This document shows, in pieces, positions 1-7,036 of a stretch of DNA of 64,000 nucleotides (within the stretch, counting starts at the first letter, position 1; each line of letters begins with the position of its first letter). Location of the stretch: the NCBI RefSeq assembly GCF_037381185.1, contig NZ_JARRQY010000003.1, forward strand, positions 1 to 64,000, given 5' to 3'. The notes under the pieces are model-generated. The model was not told the DNA's origin. It did not search any database and saw nothing but the letters and a program-made list of their open reading frames with translations. The stretch comes from Acidihalobacter_A sp037381185 (GTDB lineage: Bacteria; Pseudomonadota; Gammaproteobacteria; DSM-5130; Acidihalobacteraceae). The translations under genes and the position numbers were made by a program.

Positions 1-198
1 GACGGCGAATGACTGCGGGCCCCGTTCAGGGGTGCGTTCGCGAGGTTGCCCGTAGGGACAAGCGATCCTGGGGGTGCGTTTCTTTCGCCGGTTTCTTTGC
101 GCATTCAAAGAAAAAATCGCCGGGAGCGATTTTTCGTGCTAGCCCCGAAGGGGTAAGGCGCAGGGATGCGCCGAACAAATCGGCTCGGACGCGTCACC
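1..198 (+). repeat. Dispersed mosaic repeat, copy 1 (long form, left end cut by window)
   Basis: This matches the elements at 26080-26288 (opposite strand) and 26379-26627 (same strand). Blocks in order are: a segment with GTGACTGCGG-like and AGGGACAAG-like words (about 5-65), a TTTCTTTG/CAAAGAAA hairpin ending in the box at 106-113, a 70-bp module (114-183), and a terminal CTCGGACGCGTCAC box (184-197). The hairpin spanning 112-134 has 9-bp arms AAAAATCGC and GCGATTTTT around a CGGGA loop. Small CCCC-GAA-GGGG and CGC/GCG stems follow. The family is unnamed to me, and reading frames inside it look spurious. Confidence 0.8.
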
Positions 199-377
199 CA
201 AAGTAGGATCAATACTGGAAACGCTGATTCGCGCCCGAAACGTGCCTCAGCGCCAAAAACAGGAAAAACTCCCACCGAGTCACCAACAGAAACGACATAC
301 CTCGACTCGCGCCAGAATAACGCCTTGGTTGCTAACGAATGCGCGATCCACATCCGCAAAAAACCAACCTCAGCTTC
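1..377. other. Gene-free left edge containing a dispersed repeat
   Basis: I see no credible gene between the window edge and the end of ubiA. About the first 200 bases are copy 1 of the dispersed repeat described separately. The remainder, roughly 200-377, has no recognisable gene, hairpin or promoter. Short reading frames here overlap in several frames and have no ribosome-binding site, so I did not call them. Confidence 0.6.
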
Positions 378-1286
378 TCAGCCACGCAACAGGTAACTCA
401 ACACGATTCCGGCAAAAATCACCGCCCCGAACCAGTTGTTGTTCATGAAGGCACGAAAGCAGAACTCGGGTACCCGATAGGCAGTGAGCATCTGCTGATA
501 GCCGAACATGCCGGCACCGACGACCAGCGAGAGGAAATAGGGCCATCCGAGGCCGGCGTTGACGCCGATCAGCAGCAGCGCTAGCAGCATCAGCACCTGC
601 AGGATGCCTATGATCATCCGGTCGGCGTCGCCGAACAGGATGGCGGTCGATTTGACCCCGATCTTGAGATCGTCCTCGCGGTCGACCATGGCGTACTGCG
701 TGTCGTAGATGGTGGCCCAGACCACTGCGGCGAGGAAGACCAGCCAGGCCAGGGGGGAGGGTAGCTGGCCCGTTTGCGCCGTCCAGGCCATTGGCACGGC
801 CCAGCCGAAGGCCGCACCCAGATGTACCTGCGGCAAATGGTGGAAGCGCTTCATGAAGGGATAGCTGGCGGCGAGCGCGACGCCGGCAAAGGACAGCAGA
901 ATGGTGAGCCGGTTCTGGGTCAGGACCAGGGCGAAGGCGAGCAGACTCAATACGACGAAGACCCAGACCGCCTCGCGTGGTTTGATGCGCCCGGCGGCCA
1001 GCGGCCGCTCGGTGGTGCGGGCCACGTGAGGATCGACCTTGCGGTCGGCGAAGTCGTTGATGGCGCAGCCGGCCGAACGCATGATCCAGGTGCCGAGCAG
1101 GAAGACGATCAGGACGCCGATGTTGGGGCGACCGTCGGCGGCGATCCATAGTACCCACAGCATCGGCCAGAGCAGCAGCAGCGCGCCGATGGGGCGGTGG
1201 GCCCGGGTGAGCAGGGCGTATTGCCACAGCCGTTCGCGGATGTGTGGCCATTGGGTGTCGGCAAATGAGGTCTTGGATGTGGTCAT
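378..1286 (-). CDS. ubiA: 4-hydroxybenzoate polyprenyltransferase
   Basis: The 302-aa membrane protein attaches the polyprenyl tail to 4-hydroxybenzoate in ubiquinone synthesis. Visible family marks are the Asp-rich prenyl-diphosphate site NDFADRKVD followed by RTTERPLAAG, and a second acidic motif in the DTQYAMVDREDD stretch. Several hydrophobic segments fit the inner-membrane UbiA fold. I chose the ATG at 1286 (MTTSKTSF) because the upstream extension to 1304 has no family character. No ubiC lies next to it here. It is transcribed away from gorA and appears monocistronic. Confidence 0.95.
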   Translation of the reverse strand: MTTSKTSFADTQWPHIRERLWQYALLTRAHRPIGALLLLWPMLWVLWIAADGRPNIGVLIVFLLGTWIMRSAGCAINDFADRKVDPHVARTTERPLAAGRIKPREAVWVFVVLSLLAFALVLTQNRLTILLSFAGVALAASYPFMKRFHHLPQVHLGAAFGWAVPMAWTAQTGQLPSPLAWLVFLAAVVWATIYDTQYAMVDREDDLKIGVKSTAILFGDADRMIIGILQVLMLLALLLIGVNAGLGWPYFLSLVVGAGMFGYQQMLTAYRVPEFCFRAFMNNNWFGAVIFAGIVLSYLLRG

Positions 1287-1429
1287 GGCGCAGGACTTTC
1301 GCACCAGGGGGGACGCAAAATCAAGCCGGCCGGCGGTGGCCCGGATCTGCGGCTAGGCGTAAAGTGCGGCCTTCGCCTCGAACCGGGCGGAGCTTTCCGT
1401 CCAAACGTATTTGCAGCATGGGAGTGTGT

Positions 1430-2785
1430 ATGTCGTCCGAACAGCATTTCGATCTTATCGCCATCGGTGCAGGCAGCGGTGGCCTGTCGGTAGCCGAACG
1501 TGCCGCGGGCTATGGCGCACGCTGCGCGGTGGTCGAGGCGCGACGCCTGGGCGGCACCTGCGTCAATGTGGGCTGCGTGCCGAAGAAGGTGATGTGGTTC
1601 GGCGCGCAGCTGTCCCATGCGCTGGACGATGCGCGTGATTACGGCTTCGAGGTCACCCGCGGCGGTTTCGATTGGGCAACGCTCAAGACCAAGCGCGATG
1701 CCTACGTCAGCGGTATCAACGCGTGGTATCACACCTATCTGGGCGATTCGGACGTCACCGTTCTGAAGGGCCATGCGCGTTTTCTCGACGCGCACCGTAT
1801 CGAGGTCGACGGCAAGACGTATACGGCCGATCACATTGTCGTCGCGACCGGAGGCGAACCCGTGCTGCCGACGATCCCCGGGGCGGAGTTGGGGATTACG
1901 TCGGACGGCTTTTTCCAACTGGAGTCGCTGCCCGAACGCGTGGCGGTGGTGGGAGCCGGTTATATCGCGGTGGAGCTTGCCGGGGTGCTCAACGCACTGG
2001 GCTCGGAGGTGAGCCTGTTCCTGCGTGGCGAGCATCTGCTGCGCCGTTTCGACAGTCTGCTGCGCGAGCATCTGACCGAGGCGATGCTGGACGATGGCGT
2101 GAACATCTTTCCGCGCACGCAGGTGGCGGAGGTGCGTCGCGCGGACGACGGTACCCTGGGCGTCTATTGCGAGCAGGGCCACGACCGCGGCGATTTCGAT
2201 ACGGTGATCTGGGCCATCGGCCGACGGCCGGCGGTCGATGGGCTCAATCTCGAATCCACGGGCGTGATCCTGGACGAGGCGGGCTACGTGGTGGCCGACG
2301 CGCATCAGAACACCAACGTCGCGGGCGTGTATGCGATCGGCGACGTGACCGGGCGGGCGGAACTCACGCCGGTTGCGATCGCCGCCGGGCGGCGCTTGGC
2401 CGACCGGCTGTACGGCGGGCAGCCGGACCGGCACCTGAGCTACGAGAACATTCCCACGGTTGTCTTCAGTCATCCCCCGATAGGCACCGTGGGGTTGAGC
2501 GAGGATGAGGCGCGCGAGGCGCACGGCAGCGCGGTGAAGGTCTATCAGACCTCGTTCACGCCGATGTATCACGCAGCCACCGAGCGCAAGGTGAAAACCG
2601 CGGTAAAACTGGTGACGGTCGGAGCGAAGGAGAAGCTGGTCGGCGTACACGTCATCGGCGACGGCGCCGACGAGATGCTGCAGGGCTTTGCGGTCGCGCT
2701 GCGCATGGGGGCCACCAAGAAGGATCTGGACGACACCGTGGCCATCCATCCGACCAGCGCGGAGGAATTGGTGACGCTGCGTTGA
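1430..2785 (+). CDS. gorA: Glutathione reductase (NADPH)
   Basis: A cytosolic FAD flavoenzyme that reduces glutathione disulfide with NADPH. The 451-aa length matches the family (about 450). The FAD-binding GAGSGG motif is at residues 13-18, the redox disulfide is Cys44 and Cys49 in GGTCVNVGCVPKK, a second dinucleotide fold starts at VVGAGYIAVELAG, and the C-terminal HPTSAEE carries the catalytic His. The start at 1430 follows a GGAG at 1421-1424. An in-frame ATG at 1418 is possible but lies on the Shine-Dalgarno region. The open frame continues upstream to 1244 but that part is not family-like. Confidence 0.95.
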   Translation: MSSEQHFDLIAIGAGSGGLSVAERAAGYGARCAVVEARRLGGTCVNVGCVPKKVMWFGAQLSHALDDARDYGFEVTRGGFDWATLKTKRDAYVSGINAWYHTYLGDSDVTVLKGHARFLDAHRIEVDGKTYTADHIVVATGGEPVLPTIPGAELGITSDGFFQLESLPERVAVVGAGYIAVELAGVLNALGSEVSLFLRGEHLLRRFDSLLREHLTEAMLDDGVNIFPRTQVAEVRRADDGTLGVYCEQGHDRGDFDTVIWAIGRRPAVDGLNLESTGVILDEAGYVVADAHQNTNVAGVYAIGDVTGRAELTPVAIAAGRRLADRLYGGQPDRHLSYENIPTVVFSHPPIGTVGLSEDEAREAHGSAVKVYQTSFTPMYHAATERKVKTAVKLVTVGAKEKLVGVHVIGDGADEMLQGFAVALRMGATKKDLDDTVAIHPTSAEELVTLR

Positions 2786-2790
2786 GGGTC

Positions 2791-2822
2791 GGCCTGCCGC
2801 GGGGCGAGTCCCGCGGCAGGCC
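2791..2822. terminator. Bidirectional hairpin between gorA and the OmpA-type gene
   Basis: A perfect 13-bp GC-rich stem (2791-2803 with 2810-2822) encloses a 6-nt loop. It begins five bases after the gorA stop and lies just before the end of the convergent lipoprotein gene. There is no clear T-tract on either side, so the call as a shared terminator rests on the stem and its position between convergent genes. Confidence 0.7.
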
Positions 2823-2831
2823 GGATGATGC

Positions 2832-3506
2832 TCAGCCGCCGCTGGATTGGGTGACCGGGCTCAGCGTGATGGTCACGCGGCGGTTCATGGCTCTTCCGGA
2901 CGCGGTGGCATTGCTGGCGACGGGATTGTTCTCGCCGTAGCCGGTGGCCTGGATGCGCATCGCCTGTACGCCCTGGGCAACCATATAGTTGGCCACCGAC
3001 TCGGCGCGTTTGCGCGAGAGCTGCAGGTTGTAGCTCGCCGTGCCGGTGCTGTCGGTATAGCCGGCGACGTCGACCAGCGTCTTGTCGTAGTGCGTGAGCA
3101 CCTTGGCGACCGAGTTGAGCACCGGGAAGAAGCGCGATTCGACCTGATATTGGTTGGTGGCGAAGGTCACGTCACCCGGCATGTTGAGGATGATGTTGTT
3201 GCCGCTGCGGGTGACGCTGACGCCGGTGCCCTGCAGCTGCTGGTGCAACTCGGCCTGCTGGCGGTCCATGTAGTAGCCCACCGAACCGCCGGCCAGGGCG
3301 CCGAGCGTCGCGCCCACGAGCCGGTTGCGCCGCTGGTGGTCACCGCCTGTGGCGTTGCCGAGGACCGCGCCTGCGACCGCGCCGATGCCGGCGCCGATTG
3401 CGGAACGGCTGACTTCCTCCTGGCCGGTGTATGGGTTGGTGGTGCAGCCGATCAGGCTGACGCTCAGAGTGATTGCCGGGAGCAATGCGAAACGACGCAA
3501 CTTCAT
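2832..3506 (-). CDS. OmpA-family outer-membrane lipoprotein with glycine-zipper domain (YiaD-like)
   Basis: A 224-aa protein with a lipoprotein signal ending in the lipobox LIGC. A glycine-zipper region follows (GAGIGAVAGAVLG and GATLGALAGG), then a C-terminal OmpA peptidoglycan-binding domain with the characteristic GYTDSTG, LSRKRAESV and NRRV elements. It probably anchors the outer membrane to peptidoglycan. The ATG at 3506 has GGAG eight bases upstream; the TTG at 3509 was rejected. It is co-directional with aroE, 37 bp away, and may be the last gene of that operon. Confidence 0.9.
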   Translation of the reverse strand: MKLRRFALLPAITLSVSLIGCTTNPYTGQEEVSRSAIGAGIGAVAGAVLGNATGGDHQRRNRLVGATLGALAGGSVGYYMDRQQAELHQQLQGTGVSVTRSGNNIILNMPGDVTFATNQYQVESRFFPVLNSVAKVLTHYDKTLVDVAGYTDSTGTASYNLQLSRKRAESVANYMVAQGVQAMRIQATGYGENNPVASNATASGRAMNRRVTITLSPVTQSSGG

Positions 3507-3543
3507 CAATGTGTCTCCGGATATTGGGCTTGTCGCAGGCCCG

Positions 3544-4380
3544 TCAAGAATAGGTCGCTGCGAGCTGCGCGCGCAAGCGGGTGACGACCGGAGCCGTCAG
3601 AGGCCGTACGCCGCGCCACAGCAGGAAGGATTCGGCGGCCTGTTCGACCAGCATGCCGAGCCCGTCCGCACGCAGGCCAGCGCAGTGCTCCGAGGCCCAT
3701 TGCAGAAATGGCGTGGAGCGTGCGCCGTACATCATGTCATAGGCCACTGCGCCCTGCGCGGAGAGGTGCGCGGGCAATTCCAGCGTCTCGCCGCCAAGAC
3801 TGGCCGAGGTGGCGTTGATCAGTATGTCGAAGGCCGCTTCATGACCCAGCGCGTCCAGTCCAATGCCTCTGACCGGGCCGCAGCCGGTGAAGATTTCCGC
3901 CAGCTGTTCGGCACGGTGAGCGGTGCGGTTGGCGATCACCAGCGTTTCCGGGCCGGCCTCGAGCAGTGGTTGCAGCACGCCGCGCGCGGCGCCGCCGGCG
4001 CCAAGCACCAGCACGCGGCGTCCGGCAAGGTTCAGGCCCAGATTCTGCTGCAGGTCGGCGAGCAGGCCTGCGCCGTCGGTGGTGTCGCCCAGCACGGGTT
4101 CGCCAGGCTTCAGGCACAGGGTGTTGACCGCACCTGCCCGCTGGGCACGGGGCGTGAGTCGGTCGGCGAGCGTGTAGGCCTCCTGTTTGAACGGCACCGT
4201 GATGTTGAGGCCGAGTCCGCCGGCGGCGCGAAAGCCTGCGATCGCCTTGGCGAGGCCGTCGAGCGGTACGAGGACGGCGTCGTACTCGAGCGTCTGGCCC
4301 GTCTGTTCGGCGAACAGGGCGTGAATGGCCGGCGACAGGCTGTGCGAGACCGGATTGCCCATGACGGCATAGCGGTTCAT
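3544..4380 (-). CDS. aroE: Shikimate dehydrogenase
   Basis: Reduces 3-dehydroshikimate to shikimate with NADPH in chorismate synthesis. The N-terminus MNRYAVMGNP aligns with known AroE starts, SHSLSP binds substrate, the catalytic Lys is in NITVPFKQ and the paired Asp in DTTDGAG. The nucleotide fold shows LGAGGAARG and ANRT. At 278 aa the length is normal. A GTG at 4389 overlapping the hemB stop as GTGA is an alternative start; I preferred the ATG at 4380 for its fit to the family. Either way it is translationally close to hemB. Confidence 0.93.
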   Translation of the reverse strand: MNRYAVMGNPVSHSLSPAIHALFAEQTGQTLEYDAVLVPLDGLAKAIAGFRAAGGLGLNITVPFKQEAYTLADRLTPRAQRAGAVNTLCLKPGEPVLGDTTDGAGLLADLQQNLGLNLAGRRVLVLGAGGAARGVLQPLLEAGPETLVIANRTAHRAEQLAEIFTGCGPVRGIGLDALGHEAAFDILINATSASLGGETLELPAHLSAQGAVAYDMMYGARSTPFLQWASEHCAGLRADGLGMLVEQAAESFLLWRGVRPLTAPVVTRLRAQLAATYS

Positions 4381-4385
4381 CGTAC

Positions 4386-5387
4386 TCACTGTGTTTCGCG
4401 CAGCCAGGTGGCGGCCTGTTTGGCGTAGTAGGTGAGGATGCCGTCGGCACCCGCGCGCTTCATGCTCATCAGCGCCTCGAGCGCGCAGGCGCGCTCGTCC
4501 AGCCAGCCGTTGCGCCCTGCCGCTGCAAGCATCGCGTATTCGCCGCTGACGTGGTAGACGAAGGTCGGCATGCGCAGTTCCTGCTTCACGCGGTAGAGGA
4601 TGTCGAGATAGGGCAGGCCGGGCTTGACCATCACCATGTCGGCGCCTTCGGCGATGTCCAGCGCGGTTTCGCGCATGGCTTCGTCGCTGTTGGCCGGGTC
4701 CATCTGGTAGGTGAACTTGTTGCTTTTGCCTAGGTTGCCGGCCGAGCCGATGGCGTCGCGGAACGGCCCGTAGAAGGCCGAGGCGTACTTGGCCGAGTAG
4801 GCGAGAATACGCGTGTGGATGTGGCCTGCGTCTTCCAGGGCACTGCGTATGCGGCCGATGCGTCCGTCCATCATGTCGGAGGGTGAGACGACGTCGACGC
4901 CGGCTTCGGCGTGTGACAGCGACTGGCGCACCAGTACCTCCACGGTTGCTTCGTTCATGACGTAGCCTTCGTCGTCGATCAGGCCGTCTTGACCGTGCAC
5001 CGTGTACGGATCGAGGGCGACGTCGGTGATCACGCCGAGTTCCGGCAGTTCGCGCTTGAGCGCGCGAATTGCGCGTTGCACCAGACCGTCCGGATTGTAG
5101 GCCTCGTTCGCCTGCAGGTCCTTGGCTGCGCTCGGGACCACGGGAAACAGGTCCAGCGCCGGTACGCCGAGTTCGAGCAGCGTTTCACCCTCGCGCAGCA
5201 GGTCATCCAGGCTCAGGCGGTTGATGCCGGGCATGCTGGGTATGGGTTCGGAGGTCTTGCCCTCGTGCACGAACACCGGATAGATGAAATCGGCGGGGGT
5301 GAGCACATGCTCGCGCATGAGGCGGCGCGAAAATTCGTCACGGCGCATGCGGCGGGGGCGGTTGTGTGGGTAGGAAGCGTATTGCAT
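4386..5387 (-). CDS. hemB: Delta-aminolevulinic acid dehydratase (porphobilinogen synthase)
   Basis: Condenses two 5-aminolevulinates into porphobilinogen in haem synthesis; 333 aa, full length. The Schiff-base lysines lie in YSAKYASAFYGPF and MVMVKPGLPYLD. The metal loop reads DVALDPYTVHGQDG, with no cysteines where zinc enzymes have a Cys triad, which is the pattern of the Mg-dependent Pseudomonas-type enzymes. It lies between hemF and aroE on the same strand, 30 bp downstream of hemF, in a haem/shikimate operon. Confidence 0.96.
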   Translation of the reverse strand: MQYASYPHNRPRRMRRDEFSRRLMREHVLTPADFIYPVFVHEGKTSEPIPSMPGINRLSLDDLLREGETLLELGVPALDLFPVVPSAAKDLQANEAYNPDGLVQRAIRALKRELPELGVITDVALDPYTVHGQDGLIDDEGYVMNEATVEVLVRQSLSHAEAGVDVVSPSDMMDGRIGRIRSALEDAGHIHTRILAYSAKYASAFYGPFRDAIGSAGNLGKSNKFTYQMDPANSDEAMRETALDIAEGADMVMVKPGLPYLDILYRVKQELRMPTFVYHVSGEYAMLAAAGRNGWLDERACALEALMSMKRAGADGILTYYAKQAATWLRETQ

Positions 5388-5417
5388 GTTCTTGGGTCTC
5401 CTGCTCTAACCGGCTGT

Positions 5418-6329
5418 TCAGGCCGAAGCCAGCCAGTCGTGTGGTTTGAGATAATGGGTGTATAGACGTTCCTCCGCGCTGCCGGGTTCGGGGTGCCAGG
5501 CGTAGCGCCAGGCGACCTGCGGTGGCAACGACATGAGGATGGAATCGGTGCGTCCGCCGGACTGCAGGCCGAACAGGGTGCCGCGGTCGTAGACTAGGTT
5601 GAACTCCACGTAGCGTCCGCGGCGCAGGCACTGGAACTCGCGCTCGCGTTCACCGTAGGGCGTGTCGCGGCGGCGTTCGACGATCGGTAGGTAGGCGTTC
5701 AGATAGGCGCGTCCGACGGCGTCGATGAAGGCGAGGTCATGGTCGAAGTCGCCGCTGCTGTGATCGTCGAAGAACAGTCCGCCGATGCCTCGCGGTTCGT
5801 TGCGATGCGAAAGGAAGAAGTATTCGTCGCACCAGGCTTTGAAGCGCGAGTAGAGGTCGACCCCGTAGGGATCGCAGGCGGCCTTGGCGCAGCGGTGCCA
5901 GTGCACGCAGTCTTCGTCGAAGCCGTAGTACGGCGTGAGGTCGAAGCCGCCGCCGAACCACCAGACCGGGGCCTCGTCGGGATGTTCGGCGATGAAGAAG
6001 CGTACGTTGGCGTGCGAGGTGGGGACGAAGGGATTGCGCGGGTGTACCACCAGAGACACGCCGAGCGCGCGAAAGCTGCGTCCGGCCAGTTGGGGACGTG
6101 CGGCGCTGGCCGAGGGCGGCAGCGCTTTGCCGTGCACATGCGAAAAATTGACGCCGGCCTGTTCGAACACGCTGCCGTCGGCAAGCACGCGGGTGCTGCC
6201 TCCGCCGCCTTCGGCGCGCGACCAGTCGTCAATGTGAAAGCGCGCCGAGCCGTCCGCGGTTTCCAGGGCGGCGCAGATGTCGTGCTGCAGTCGGGTGAGC
6301 GCCGTTTCGACGGCGGCGATGTTGGGCAT
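5418..6329 (-). CDS. hemF: Oxygen-dependent coproporphyrinogen III oxidase
   Basis: Converts coproporphyrinogen III to protoporphyrinogen IX using O2; 303 aa, typical length. Recognisable blocks are GGGGSTRVL, NFSHVHG, HPRNPFVPTSHANVR, WWFGGGFDLTPYYG and RRGRYVEFNLVYDRGT. The ATG at 6329 has a GAGGA about seven bases upstream, lying inside the end of tsaC; a TTG at 6335 was rejected. It starts two bases after the tsaC stop, so the two are probably translationally coupled. Confidence 0.96.
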   Translation of the reverse strand: MPNIAAVETALTRLQHDICAALETADGSARFHIDDWSRAEGGGGSTRVLADGSVFEQAGVNFSHVHGKALPPSASAARPQLAGRSFRALGVSLVVHPRNPFVPTSHANVRFFIAEHPDEAPVWWFGGGFDLTPYYGFDEDCVHWHRCAKAACDPYGVDLYSRFKAWCDEYFFLSHRNEPRGIGGLFFDDHSSGDFDHDLAFIDAVGRAYLNAYLPIVERRRDTPYGEREREFQCLRRGRYVEFNLVYDRGTLFGLQSGGRTDSILMSLPPQVAWRYAWHPEPGSAEERLYTHYLKPHDWLASA

Positions 6330-6331
6330 CT

Positions 6332-6895
6332 TCAATTCCTCAGGATTTCCCCGGTCAGCGCGTCGCGGATTTCGCTTGGCCGTTCGCGGCCGCCGAGCGG
6401 TCCCGCCAGATAGTAGTCGATGGCGTTGCCGAAGCGGACACGCAGCGCCGCGATTTCCCGCGCCGGTGGTTCGCCACTCGGGTTGGCGCTGGTCGACACC
6501 AGAGCGCCGCCGAAGGCCCGTGCCAGCGCAGCGGCCAGCGGGTGGGCGGTCACGCGTACGGCGAGGCTGGTGTGCGCGCCTCGTAGCAGGGTGGCGACGC
6601 CGGGACGTGCCGGAATCAGCCAGGTCACCGGTCCGGGCCAGCTGGACCGCACGCGCGCGGCGGAGTCGGCGGGCAGTGCTTCGACCCAGGGTTCGAGTTG
6701 CCCCTCGTCGGCGGCGATCAGAATCAGGCCCTTTTCCTGGGGGCGGTCCTTGAGCGAGAGCAGGCGCGCGAGCGCGGCTTCGTTGTGCGGGTCGCAGCCC
6801 AGACCGAACACGGCCTCGGTGGGATAGGCGATCAGGCCGCCGGCGCGGAGGATTCGGGCGGCATCCAGGACTGCGGTTTCTTCAGCGGTGTCCAT
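6332..6895 (-). CDS. tsaC: Threonylcarbamoyl-AMP synthase (YrdC/Sua5 family)
   Basis: Makes threonylcarbamoyl-AMP for the t6A37 modification of ANN-decoding tRNAs. The 187-aa protein is a YrdC domain alone, as in E. coli TsaC. Family blocks are AYPTEAVFGLGCDP, the nucleotide-binding KGLILIA, PGPVTWLIP and STSANPSG. The ATG at 6895 is chosen because translation further upstream (to 7021) is not family-like. It lies between topA and hemF on the same strand. Confidence 0.93.
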   Translation of the reverse strand: MDTAEETAVLDAARILRAGGLIAYPTEAVFGLGCDPHNEAALARLLSLKDRPQEKGLILIAADEGQLEPWVEALPADSAARVRSSWPGPVTWLIPARPGVATLLRGAHTSLAVRVTAHPLAAALARAFGGALVSTSANPSGEPPAREIAALRVRFGNAIDYYLAGPLGGRERPSEIRDALTGEILRN

Positions 6896-7011
6896 GTTTC
6901 GTCGGTTCGAGTATCCAGGCGCGCGAGGCGGATTCCATCCTCTTGCCGCGTCTGGGCGCTCGATGTGTCGGGGATTGCTTGCTGCGTTGCCTGCCCGCGC
7001 CCGATACTGGG

Positions 7012-7032
7012 CGCCGCGCAAAGCGCGCGGCG
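7012..7032 (-). terminator. GC-rich hairpin just after topA
   Basis: An 8-bp stem (7012-7019 with 7025-7032) and 5-nt loop begin five bases beyond the topA stop on the minus strand. There is no T-tract, so it may be a terminator, an attenuator, or an mRNA-stabilising end between topA and tsaC. Confidence 0.45.
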
Positions 7033-7036
7033 TTGT

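Noticed and set aside
9..206. Short open frames across repeat copy 1
   Set aside because: Several frames in copy 1 and in copy 3 translate to similar SPEGVRRRDA-type peptides because the DNA is repeated. There is no ribosome-binding site and the hairpins explain the conservation better than coding does.
1244..1429. N-terminal extension of glutathione reductase
   Set aside because: The frame is open but the extension is unlike the family and overlaps the divergent ubiA start; the 1430 start has a Shine-Dalgarno and gives normal length.
1283..2749. 488-codon open frame opposite gorA
   Set aside because: Antisense shadow of a clear gene in GC-rich DNA, with no family-like sequence. The same applies to long antisense frames at 22263-23675, 28362-29810, 39984-40517, 42404-43261, 55343-56245 and 60676-62139.
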